34,757 nucleotides of DNA, taken from contig CAZIKF010000045.1 in the NCBI GenBank assembly GCA_964539825.1, positions 1 to 34,757 on the forward strand, read 5' to 3'. The notes under the pieces are model-generated. The model was not told the DNA's origin, searched no databases, and saw only the letters and a program-made list of their open reading frames with translations. Positions 1 to 6,953 of the stretch are shown here, in pieces; the first letter of the stretch is position 1; each line of letters opens with the position of its first letter. The stretch comes from CAZIKF01 sp964539825. Lineage in GTDB: Bacteria; Muiribacteriota; UBA6191. The translations under genes and the position numbers were made by a program.

Positions 1-76
1 AATTCCCATCTGAGACTTTTTCATGTGACCGTTGGCCACCAGAGCGTCAATATTGTTGTTGATACGAAATCCCATG
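1..76 (-). CDS. Flagellin, N-terminal fragment cut by the window edge
   Basis: Only the first 25 codons are inside the window. The peptide begins MGFRINNNIDALVANGHMKK, the typical start of the flagellin D0 helix, and its first nine residues equal those of the complete flagellin at 837-3497. The ATG is preceded by a strong AAGGAGG site at 82-88. Upstream is a hairpin leader also found before the second flagellin. The product would be a subunit of the flagellar filament, exported by the flagellar type III apparatus. The rest of the gene lies to the left of position 1, so length and completeness cannot be judged. Confidence 0.85.
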
Positions 77-81
77 ATTAT

Positions 82-122
82 CCTCCTTGATGTTCTGGGA
101 AGGTTGTCATCCGTGACAACCT
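82..122 (-). promoter_or_regulatory. Flagellin mRNA leader: GGA-loop hairpin plus Shine-Dalgarno (CsrA-like sites)
   Basis: On the minus strand a perfect 9-bp stem (101-109 with 114-122) closes a CGGA tetraloop (110-113). About 12 nt downstream is AAGGAGG (82-88), which contains a second GGA. CsrA is known to bind GGA in hairpin loops and GGA within ribosome sites, and the Bacillus hag leader has this two-site arrangement. That CsrA acts here is inference. The same layout recurs at 3503-3542. Confidence 0.5.
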
Positions 123-126
123 GAAT

Positions 127-360
127 TTATTTACTTAGTTGAATGTTTAGCCTGTGATTCCAGCTGGAATCGAGTTTGAAAAGAGGTGTCTTTCCTTCAG
201 AATCCTGGATCTCTGACGGCTTCCATGGCGTATCAACTTTGAACTTTTCGGACCCAGGTTCAAGGAATGAGGGCTTGGACTCCACAGGGAGAGGGGATTT
301 GTTGAAAATTACCTTTGGTGTGGTTGGACTCCTCCTATCATCGATTTCTTGTTCTGACAA
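127..360 (-). CDS. Possible small protein between the flagellins
   Basis: This open frame of 77 codons begins with TTG and ends 51 bases before the ATG of flagellin 1. The peptide is rich in Pro, Ser and Lys, has two Trp-containing stretches (DTPWKPS and DSSWNH), and shows no signal peptide or membrane segment. I do not recognise a family. No ribosome site lies upstream of the TTG, and a TAG stop is only four codons before it, which argues against it. A sigma-28-like promoter at 642-668 would transcribe it together with flagellin 1. It may be a real small flagellar-regulon protein or only a long leader. Confidence 0.22.
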   Translation of the reverse strand: MSEQEIDDRRSPTTPKVIFNKSPLPVESKPSFLEPGSEKFKVDTPWKPSEIQDSEGKTPLFKLDSSWNHRLNIQLSK

Positions 361-403
361 CGTTACTTTCTACATTTGCCGGTTGTTTTTATTATTTTCC
401 GGC

Positions 404-538
404 TTAAACAAAAGGAGCTTTTCCCTTTGCCTTTGGTACGGGGGGAGTACTGATCAATAGAGGATTTCCTCCATGATGATCGGTGTACTCGTCCCTGAGT
501 ACCTGATGTTCCTGGGACTCTGAGGTCTTCAAGAGCAT
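404..538 (-). CDS. Possible 44-aa protein upstream of flagellin 1
   Basis: This short open frame starts at ATG, with an in-frame GTG three codons earlier. It reads as a mildly charged N-terminal half followed by a Pro/Lys-rich tail ending in KAPFV. It lies about 95 bases downstream of the start site predicted from the sigma-28-like promoter at 642-668. The ribosome site is weak (AAAGTGA-like). It overlaps a 64-codon frame that looks less protein-like. No family recognised; speculative. Confidence 0.2.
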   Translation of the reverse strand: MLLKTSESQEHQVLRDEYTDHHGGNPLLISTPPVPKAKGKAPFV

Positions 539-784
539 CAAATTCACTTTCGGCCATACGGGATCATTGAATAAATCGACTTAGCACGAATGTAGATAAA
601 ATATAACGATAAATCGAAGAATATCTATAAATAGCTAGCGGTTATCACCAATTCTATAAAAAATTTTAACAAAAACTAAATGACTTTGGCTTGATTTAGC
701 ACATACAAAGGAAAGAAGAACAAAAAAGCTCTATTTTTTAAGTTTATGTATAACTTTTAGTCTTCAAGAGGAAATAGTCGCGGA
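539..784. other. AT-rich intergenic stretch between the two flagellin units
   Basis: No convincing gene is seen. The stretch is very AT-rich and includes the sigma-28-like promoter at 642-668, which reads leftwards towards flagellin 1. It ends at the terminator of the second flagellin. Confidence 0.5.
642..668 (-). promoter_or_regulatory. Sigma-28 (FliA)-like promoter
   Basis: On the minus strand TAAA (665-668) is followed after exactly 15 bases by GGTGATAA (642-649). The flagellar sigma-28 consensus is TAAA-N15-GCCGATAA, so the -35 core matches fully and the -10 box at 6 of 8 positions with the exact spacing. It points at the small ORFs and flagellin 1, giving a leader of about 560 bases. 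No equal match was found upstream of flagellin 2. Confidence 0.5.
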
Positions 785-818
785 TAAGAAAAGGGCCCGC
801 CAGATTCCCGGCGGACCC
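785..818 (-). terminator. Rho-independent terminator of the long flagellin
   Basis: Reading leftwards, GGGTCCGCC (810-818) pairs with GGCGGGCCC (793-801) in a 9-bp stem with one T-G pair, followed by TTTTCTT. It starts about 20 bases after the TAA of the flagellin at 837-3497. Strong stem and U-tract together make this a good intrinsic terminator. Confidence 0.85.
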
Positions 819-836
819 AAAACTTTCGCTTTCACT

Positions 837-3497
837 TTAACCCTGCAATAGTTGTATCGCGTTCTGGCTCAATCCTCTGGCCTGGGCGAGCTGAGCTGTT
901 CCAGCCTGTATGAGGATTTGTGATCGCGTAAAATTGATCGTTTCCTTGGCTACATCAACATCTCGGATCAGAGATTCCGTAGCTGATAGATTCGTAGAAG
1001 TCACCGTCAGGTTTCGAATCGTTGAGGTCATTCGATTCTGTAAAGAACCGAGTTTAGATCTCTCCGACGAGATTGTGTTCACCGCACGGTCTATATCCCC
1101 GAGAGCTTTGGTGGCCGTCTTCACATTGGTGATATCGAGTCCCTTTAGCCCCAGGGCTTCCGCACTGGTATTCACAATTTCGAACTGAAGGTGCTGTGAT
1201 TGATTAGCCCCAACCTGAAATCTCAGGGCTCTGTCACTTACATGCAGGGTAAAGTTCGTGGTTCCAGATCCTTGTACTGCCGATGAAAAATCAATCCCGA
1301 CCCCCACTCTTCCTACAGTCTCCTGGGCTGCTGACGTCGTGGAGAGTACCACGCGCGCATCCTTTCCTGCGGAGCGAGAGAAGAAGTCAAGCCTTCCTCC
1401 AACGTCAAATGCGAAATCCACATCTGTCGTTTTCAGGGTGCTTGACTGGAGGATGGAAGTCATTTGATCCTGGCTAATCGTAAACGATTCTCCAGTTGAA
1501 AGGGTGTTCGCAGTGCCGAACTGAACCGTTGACGTGGTAGCGCCGCTACGATCAGTCACTGTAAAGCGAAGATGGTCTGAAAACGTATACCCGATGGCCT
1601 TAGCTACTCCGTTGGTTGAACCAACAAAGACAGCCGCGTTTCCACTAAGTCCCCGGTCAGTCTGGCCATCAACGAAGCCAAACCCGGTCAGGGAATCTGC
1701 GGTAACCAGTCGGATTGAGATCTTGGCATCTTCTCCAGTTTCTGTGCTGCGAAATTCCAACCTTCCATCGGAAGTTAAAGCTGCTGCGGTTTTCACATCG
1801 TTTTGGGAGAAATAGGCGTTGAAGGTATCCAAAATGGATGTGGCCGAGAGATTCACACCTTTGTTAAAGGAAATGTCTCCCCCGTTGGCAATGGTATCAA
1901 TCAGGGCACCGTTATTGGTGTTGAAATCACCATCACCCATGCGAATCCTAATAACTCCCGTACCGGCAACCTCTACCCCTTCGGTAATATCAGAGGTGCC
2001 AAGCAATACCGCGCTTGTGCCCCCTGTTCCGGCCACTTTGCCGGTATTGATACCAAGCAATTCAGAAGCCGAGGCGTTACCCGCAATGGATATGGTTCCT
2101 GATGTCCCCTTCGAAGAAGAGGTCAAAACCAGGTTATACCCATCAAAGCTAGCGTTAACTCCTGGATTTTGAAAAGAGGTGGAAGTGGTTGCTCGTGTAT
2201 AAGCATTACCCGGATCGTTGGCGACTGTGATGGCGACATTAACCAGACTCTGGATAGAAGCTAGAGTATAAGTTCTGCTTCGGGTCAGAGTGACGGTCAC
2301 GCCGGCAGTGGTTGAGGCGGCAGCCTGTTCAGCATCAAACGCATTCGTATCGTGAAACGTGAACACAATATTGTTCGGTCCCGCGGTGATTGCGTCTTCT
2401 GCGGCAACGGTGCCGTCAATTCTAGCCTCTGATGGGAGTTGGAATTTCAAATCAAGTCCCTCTACCACTCCACGAGCGATATCCGAAGTGGTGTTGGCTG
2501 CTTTTGTTTCCGCGTCTGCGACTCCCAACTGGGTGGCAGACATCTGGAAAGCGGCAGTTTCCGCTTCGGTAGTGATTTGAAAGCCTAATGCTCTAACGAT
2601 GTTTTCATCTACGGCCACAGCGAGTTCCCCGCTCTGGCCATCTCTCCCTGAAGTGAAGAAGATCTGTCCTTTTTGAGAATTGAATGCGAATTCAGAGCCT
2701 TTAAGACCTAGACCACCGTCAGCGATATCACTTGTAATCGCTTCCTGCATGGAATTGGAGACTTCTTGCAGCGTCATATCGCCGGAAATGATGACCTCGG
2801 TTTTTTCTCCATTCCCCCGAAGCGTGACTTTAGTCGGTTCATCTAGTACTAGATTCCCGTCATTGTCATAAAACGATTCAAGATCTTGAAGTTGGGTTCC
2901 AAGTCCGGCAATTTTCCCAGTGTCCTTATCTTTCAGTATCAGGGAGGCTTGTACCTGCTTTGTTCCGGAGTCTTCCTTGCGAATAGTGACATCATAGTCA
3001 CCAGCGGAAGGTCCGGCAGCACCGGTTTGAAAACCCTTCAAGTCATTGTTGGTAGTGCTAACAAGTGCGTTGGCACTGCCATCCAGAAGCTTCTTAGTGT
3101 TGAACTCAGTGGTCTTGGAGATTCGATCTACCTCGTCCACGAGCTGGTCCACTTCCTTCTGGATTTCCAAACGATCATTGGTGGTCAATGAGTCCGCCTG
3201 GGACTGGATGGATAATTCACGAAGCCTGTTGAGAATGCTGGCATCCTCATTTAGGGCTCCCTCGGCTGTTTGAATCAGAGAAATTCCATCCTGAGCATTC
3301 ATGATCGCGCGGTTCAAACCACGGATCTGCCCGCGAAGTTTTTCCGAGATAGTGAGACCGGCTGCGTCATCCGCACCACGGTTGATTCTCAATCCCGAAG
3401 AAAGCCTCTCAATAGATGTTTGAAGACCTTGTTGTGTCTTAGATAAATTTCCCATAGAGATCAGAGCAGGTATATTATTATTTATGCGAAATCCCAT
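837..3497 (-). CDS. Flagellin with very large central region (886 aa)
   Basis: Structural subunit of the flagellar filament. Residues 1 to about 165 form the conserved N-terminal D0/D1 helices (start MGFRINNN, then LSSGLRINRGADDAAGL and LRELSIQSQ). About the last 90 residues form the C-terminal D1/D0 region (NLSATESLIRDVD, ending LLQG). The roughly 620 residues between are Thr/Ser/Gly-rich and contain at least three, possibly four, copies of a module like the flagellin IN motif (GRLxFxSxxxGxDAxIxI), near residues 274-288, 455-468, 576-595 and 699-718. Common flagellins are about 270-550 aa, so this is a long one with an expanded surface domain. The start ATG has AAGGAGG at 3503-3509 and a GGA-loop hairpin leader. 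A terminator follows the stop. An adjacent flagellin begins at position 76. Confidence 0.95.
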   Translation of the reverse strand: MGFRINNNIPALISMGNLSKTQQGLQTSIERLSSGLRINRGADDAAGLTISEKLRGQIRGLNRAIMNAQDGISLIQTAEGALNEDASILNRLRELSIQSQADSLTTNDRLEIQKEVDQLVDEVDRISKTTEFNTKKLLDGSANALVSTTNNDLKGFQTGAAGPSAGDYDVTIRKEDSGTKQVQASLILKDKDTGKIAGLGTQLQDLESFYDNDGNLVLDEPTKVTLRGNGEKTEVIISGDMTLQEVSNSMQEAITSDIADGGLGLKGSEFAFNSQKGQIFFTSGRDGQSGELAVAVDENIVRALGFQITTEAETAAFQMSATQLGVADAETKAANTTSDIARGVVEGLDLKFQLPSEARIDGTVAAEDAITAGPNNIVFTFHDTNAFDAEQAAASTTAGVTVTLTRSRTYTLASIQSLVNVAITVANDPGNAYTRATTSTSFQNPGVNASFDGYNLVLTSSSKGTSGTISIAGNASASELLGINTGKVAGTGGTSAVLLGTSDITEGVEVAGTGVIRIRMGDGDFNTNNGALIDTIANGGDISFNKGVNLSATSILDTFNAYFSQNDVKTAAALTSDGRLEFRSTETGEDAKISIRLVTADSLTGFGFVDGQTDRGLSGNAAVFVGSTNGVAKAIGYTFSDHLRFTVTDRSGATTSTVQFGTANTLSTGESFTISQDQMTSILQSSTLKTTDVDFAFDVGGRLDFFSRSAGKDARVVLSTTSAAQETVGRVGVGIDFSSAVQGSGTTNFTLHVSDRALRFQVGANQSQHLQFEIVNTSAEALGLKGLDITNVKTATKALGDIDRAVNTISSERSKLGSLQNRMTSTIRNLTVTSTNLSATESLIRDVDVAKETINFTRSQILIQAGTAQLAQARGLSQNAIQLLQG

Positions 3498-3502
3498 GAT
3501 AT

Positions 3503-3542
3503 CCTCCTTGATACTGGGTGTTCCCGGTCATCCATGACAGGG
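3503..3542 (-). promoter_or_regulatory. Second flagellin leader with the same GGA-loop hairpin
   Basis: On the minus strand CCC-T-GTCA (3535-3542) pairs with TGAC-C-GGG (3523-3530), one internal mismatch, around a TGGA loop (3531-3534). AAGGAGG (3503-3509) follows 13 nt later. The core GTCA-YGGA-TGAC and the spacing to the ribosome site are shared with the leader at 82-122 although the outer stem bases differ. A TATAAT on the same strand at 3551-3556 could be the -10 box, but no good -35 is visible. Confidence 0.5.
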
Positions 3543-4125
3543 TTATTTTTATTATAAAATTGCCGGGCTCGACAGAGACTTTCCATCGAGCTTAGTCAGT
3601 ACTTCGGGATTAGATGGGGAATGCTCTAAAGTCGTTCAGAGCGAAAGAAATGGAAATAGGGCGAGATAATTCGCCCGACCTTTTATTTCTGGCAATTTTT
3701 ACCAGGGTCGTCGAAAAAACTCTACCCATTCAACCAGGAGGCAGATTCACCCCTGGTGAAGTTTTTCACATCCTATGTCTAAAAAGTCATTCAAGGACTC
3801 ATAGCAGTGCCCTTCCCTGGGCAGCAAATTCTCACTTATTTTTAGCGTGTTGAAAGATCAATACGCGTAGACTCTGAGGAAAAGAAAAGAAACGAATGGG
3901 GAAGCCTGGTAAAACCAGGGGGAAAGAATAAGACTTTCGTTTCGTCCCTGAAACGCCTTGGACTCCTCCTTGAGTCAGTGATCCGCAGGATTAGACTGAT
4001 TCTAATACAGCAGTTACCTAATATATATCGACAGTTATATGATTGCTGATTAGTAATTGACTTCCCTGGAAGCACTAGATTTCTTTTCGCGTTAAAGGAT
4101 ATGATGCCCAAAAAAAGGAGACCCA
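3543..4125. other. Non-coding region between flagellin and glpX with several short hairpins
   Basis: No convincing gene is seen in about 580 bases. Visible structures: a 6-bp stem with 6-nt loop at 3659-3676 (GGGCGA/TCGCCC), a 6-bp stem with AAA loop at 3905-3919, a 5-bp stem with loop CTCCTT at 3961-3976, and a 6-bp stem at 3990-4006. The last three lie upstream of glpX and may belong to its leader. The region must hold divergent promoters for the flagellin and glpX, but I could not fix a convincing -35/-10 pair for either. Confidence 0.4.
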
Positions 4126-5091
4126 ATGCGAATTCTAGCCCTTGAACTAGCCAGAATCACCGAAGCAACCGCCATCGCCGCAGCCGAGTGGATTGGTCGA
4201 CGAGATGGAAAAAAAGCGGATGGTATTGCCGTGGAAGTTATGCGTACCGGTTTTAACAATCTTGATATTGACGGTACCGTGGTTATCGGAGAGGGGGAAA
4301 GGGACAAAGCTCCCATGCTCTTCATCGGTGAACGACTGGGAAATCCAGACAGCGAACATAAGGTAGATATTGCCGTAGATCCACTTGAGGGAACGAATTC
4401 CGTAGCATATGGACGCAATGAAGCTATGGTCGTGATGGCCCTGGGGGGCAAAGGTGATTTACTTCAGGCACCTGACGTTTACATGAAGAAGATAGCCGTG
4501 GGACCCAGGGCTCTTGGTGTTGTAGATATCAATGCCAGTGTCGCTGATAACATCGAAGCGGTGGCTCGAGCCCTCAATAAGGATAGATCAGCGATTTCCG
4601 TCATGGTTCTTGATCGTGAGCGGCATTTAGATCTAATCCAGGCGATTTCGGCAACCGGTGCCAAGGTTCACACGATTCCTGATGGAGACGTGTCTGCTTG
4701 TATGGCGACTTGCATGGAAGAATCCGGGATCGATATGTACCTCGGTGTGGGAGGAGCGCCTGAAGGGGTTCTGGCGGCCGCAGCTCTACGATGCCTGGGA
4801 GGCGAAATCCAATCCCAGTTATGCTGGATTCATGAAGATGAGAAAGAACGGCTGGAGGAAGCAGGGTATACGGACCTGCAACGTGTCTATCGAACACGCG
4901 ACCTGGCAGGTGGAAACCAAATATTCTTTGTGGCAACAGCCGTAACCAACGGAGCAACCCTTAAGGGCGTACGTTTTCTAGGGAATGGCAAGGTAGTGAC
5001 TGAAACGCTGGTAATGAGAACCCAGAGCGGGACCATCCGAAATATACACGCGGTTCACGACCTGACCCGCAAAGACATCAGCAACATATGA
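4126..5091 (+). CDS. glpX: Fructose-1,6-bisphosphatase, class II (GlpX)
   Basis: Cytosolic enzyme that hydrolyses fructose 1,6-bisphosphate to fructose 6-phosphate, the gluconeogenic step; in some bacteria it also acts on sedoheptulose 1,7-bisphosphate. The 321-aa length fits the family. Diagnostic segments are VVIGEGERDKAPML (residues 52-65), DIAVDPLEGT (81-90) and GVGGAPEGV (207-215). D85, E88 and E213 coincide in number with metal ligands known from E. coli GlpX. The start ATG has AAAAAAGGAGA upstream. Its stop overlaps the start of the next gene by ATGA, so it is probably cotranslated with the sulfotransferase-like gene. Nothing appears truncated. Confidence 0.95.
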   Translation: MRILALELARITEATAIAAAEWIGRRDGKKADGIAVEVMRTGFNNLDIDGTVVIGEGERDKAPMLFIGERLGNPDSEHKVDIAVDPLEGTNSVAYGRNEAMVVMALGGKGDLLQAPDVYMKKIAVGPRALGVVDINASVADNIEAVARALNKDRSAISVMVLDRERHLDLIQAISATGAKVHTIPDGDVSACMATCMEESGIDMYLGVGGAPEGVLAAAALRCLGGEIQSQLCWIHEDEKERLEEAGYTDLQRVYRTRDLAGGNQIFFVATAVTNGATLKGVRFLGNGKVVTETLVMRTQSGTIRNIHAVHDLTRKDISNI

Positions 5092-5834
5092 GTTTAAGGC
5101 CATTCCTCTTTTGCGGAGGTCCTGGCTTACTGGGAAATACGGTCTTTAGAGAATTTCTGAACTGTCAGGCTGATATCGCGCTTGGGCCTGAGATCGATCT
5201 TCTGCGTTTCATAACGGGTACTCATAGCGAGATCCTCAAAGCCGAGGTTTATCTCAAGGAGTTTCTCCTTGCGCCACAGGATTTTGATGAAATCTTCGCT
5301 CAAATGATCAGCCAGGTGCTCGATGGCGTTCCCGATGCTGAACAAATGCGCTGGATTGCTGAAGTGAGCCCTTTCAACTCCCTTTGCATGGATGGCCTGC
5401 ATTCCTTGTTTCCTGATTCCATGATGATTTTTGTGGTCCAGGACGCACGTGCGGTGATCAGTGCCAGGCTTGAAAAGGAAGAACCAGGGGAGAAGGAACG
5501 AAGGGTCCGTCTCTATGAGTTGGCCCATGATTGGGTCAGGGCCGCTGAAGGAGGAATCCAGTCCATGACTTCGAGTGTAGTGGCCAGCAGGTCCGGCATG
5601 CTGAGATTAGAAGACCTTATCATGAATCCGTCTCAAACTGCTCAAACCCTGAGACAACATCTTGGTCTGACGATTTCCGGCTTTGATGAGGCTAGATTTG
5701 CAGACTTTCTAGAGAAGCAAAAGGCGTGTAATGGCATGGGGGACTGGCGACAAAAACTAGACCTCGATGACCTCAAGATCCTAAATCATGTATGTGGGGC
5801 TAAACTTCGCGAATTAAACTATTTCGGTCTTTAG
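5088..5834 (+). CDS. Sulfotransferase-family protein with degenerate PAPS-binding motifs
   Basis: A 248-aa protein whose overall plan resembles PAPS-dependent sulfotransferases: a P-loop-like start (FLFCGGPGLLGNT, residues 6-18), a central IFVVQDARAVISARL (114-128), and a C-terminal MRLEDL/NPSQT-like segment near 171-183. In active members the first motif reads GGxRSGTT and the second IRDGRDVV. Here the Arg-Ser of the loop and the Arg before Asp-119 are missing, so PAPS binding is doubtful. The next gene has both motifs intact. The ATG overlaps the glpX stop. It may be an inactive partner or a diverged enzyme; the acceptor is unknown. Confidence 0.6.
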   Translation: MSLRPFLFCGGPGLLGNTVFREFLNCQADIALGPEIDLLRFITGTHSEILKAEVYLKEFLLAPQDFDEIFAQMISQVLDGVPDAEQMRWIAEVSPFNSLCMDGLHSLFPDSMMIFVVQDARAVISARLEKEEPGEKERRVRLYELAHDWVRAAEGGIQSMTSSVVASRSGMLRLEDLIMNPSQTAQTLRQHLGLTISGFDEARFADFLEKQKACNGMGDWRQKLDLDDLKILNHVCGAKLRELNYFGL

Positions 5835-5845
5835 GGGAGAATGAC

Positions 5846-6646
5846 ATTAAAACTATAAGCCTGGAAAATTCCCCAATTTTTATTGGTGGTGCCTCTCGTT
5901 CAGGTACGACTCTATTGCGGGTTATGCTTGATTCCCACCCAAGAATTTTATGCGGTCCGGAATTTCGCATTACTCCAGCACTTTTAGCGCTATGGGATAA
6001 ATTTAAAGAATGCGAAGGCAGACTGGAACATTATCAAATGGCGGGTGCCCGGCTTCAAAACATGTATCGGGATCTCTTTCTTACCCTCTTGGAGCGCTAC
6101 AGATTGCAAGAATCCAAACCAAGGATCGCGGAAAAAACTCCCGATAATTGTCTTTACTTCCAGAGTATTCATGAAATTTTCCCAGAAAGTCCGCTCATCC
6201 ACGTAATTCGTGACGGACGTGATGTGGTTGCCTCTCTATTGGCTCAAAAATGGGAAGATATCAATACTGGTGAAAAGACTGAGCATTGTCATCAGGTACA
6301 AAGTGCAGCTGAATTGTGGGTTCGTCATGTTAGAAAAGGGCTTTCCATGCGTTCTCATTCCAGTGGTTCCTCCCGTTACTTTGAGGTTCGTTATGAGCAG
6401 CTAATTAGCGAACCAGAAGCGATCCTGAAGAGTCTTTTTTCTTTCCTGGGAGAATCCTGGGATCCACAGGTCTTAAATTATCATGGTTTTGAGAGAAATT
6501 TGGCTAATGAGCCCAGTTCAGAACAGGTGAATCGTCCGCTGTACTCAAATGCCCATGGGCGCTGGAGAAGAGACTTGGATAGCGATCAGCTTAAGGTCAC
6601 TATGGAAGTTGCCGGTGATCTCTTGAGAGAATTGGACTATTCCTAA
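5846..6646 (+). CDS. Sulfotransferase (PAPS-dependent), start codon unusual
   Basis: Cytosolic or membrane-facing enzyme expected to move sulfate from PAPS to an unknown acceptor. The 5'-phosphosulfate loop IGGASRSGTTLLR (about residues 13-25) and the 3'-phosphate motif HVIRDGRDVVASLL (about 118-131) are intact, as are C-terminal YEQLISEPE and GRWRRDL. The P-loop lies upstream of the first ordinary in-frame start (TTG 5915), so the gene must begin earlier. In frame only ATT 5846 and CTG 5861 are usable. ATT sits 6 bases after GGGGAG (5834-5839). An ATG at 5841 is out of frame and meets TAA after five codons; one extra A in the AAAA run at 5849-5852 would bring it into frame. The start given is therefore tentative. 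Confidence 0.8.
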   Translation: MKTISLENSPIFIGGASRSGTTLLRVMLDSHPRILCGPEFRITPALLALWDKFKECEGRLEHYQMAGARLQNMYRDLFLTLLERYRLQESKPRIAEKTPDNCLYFQSIHEIFPESPLIHVIRDGRDVVASLLAQKWEDINTGEKTEHCHQVQSAAELWVRHVRKGLSMRSHSSGSSRYFEVRYEQLISEPEAILKSLFSFLGESWDPQVLNYHGFERNLANEPSSEQVNRPLYSNAHGRWRRDLDSDQLKVTMEVAGDLLRELDYS

Positions 6647-6653
6647 ATCCCGG

Positions 6654-6812
6654 TTAAACACTAAAGTTGAGTTGAGCTCCAATACCAAGTTCTGAGTAGA
6701 GCTTTTGAGTTGGATGAGTTGGCGATACTTCCCCTTTTTTCTTAGTCTTTTTCTGAATCATGTAAGAACTCTTTCCTTCGTGTCTATCAAGTGTCTTATG
6801 AAAGTTAATCAT
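6654..6812 (-). CDS. Small basic protein of 52 aa, unknown
   Basis: This short minus-strand frame starts with ATG seven bases after a perfect AGGAGG (6820-6825), one of the best ribosome sites in the window, and runs 52 codons to TAA. The peptide begins MINFHKTLDRHEGK, contains a Lys-rich stretch (QKKTKKKGE) and ends GAQLNFSV. No signal peptide, membrane segment or known domain is seen. It is divergent from the HEAT/PilT gene and convergent with the sulfotransferase, leaving 7 bases between their stops. A TATAAT lies at 6830-6835 but would start transcription inside the ribosome site. Real small protein plausible, function unknown. Confidence 0.45.
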   Translation of the reverse strand: MINFHKTLDRHEGKSSYMIQKKTKKKGEVSPTHPTQKLYSELGIGAQLNFSV

Positions 6813-6837
6813 TTCCTCACCTCCTGCTGATTATATC

Positions 6838-6870
6838 GACAAAAAGTGACAAATAATTAAACTTTTTGTC
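6838..6870. repeat. Perfect 10-bp inverted repeat in a divergent intergenic region
   Basis: GACAAAAAGT (6838-6847) and ACTTTTTGTC (6861-6870) are exact inverted copies separated by 13 AT-rich bases. The site lies between the small minus-strand gene and the HEAT/PilT operon. Arm length and spacing suit a dimeric regulator's operator; a transcribed hairpin is the alternative. Confidence 0.6.
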
Positions 6871-6953
6871 CTACTATATCCCGCTACCCATTGTGGGAGG
6901 CTGTTTCAGGGGTATCTGAAAAAAAGGACCGCTGTTGTATACTGATCACTCCC

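Noticed and set aside
363..557. 64-codon minus-strand frame starting with ATG between the flagellins
   Set aside because: Peptide is Arg/Ser/Lys-rich without protein-like pattern, no ribosome site, and the overlapping frame at 404-538 reads more naturally.
910..3273. Many plus-strand frames opposite the long flagellin
   Set aside because: Shadows of the Thr/Ser/Ala-rich flagellin codons; no starts with ribosome sites.
3614..3853. 79-codon plus-strand frame in the flagellin-glpX gap
   Set aside because: No ribosome site, no recognisable pattern, and it crosses a hairpin; looks random.
6830..6835. Perfect TATAAT on the minus strand ahead of the 52-aa gene
   Set aside because: Transcription would start within the AGGAGG ribosome site and no -35 is present at the right distance; not called as its promoter.
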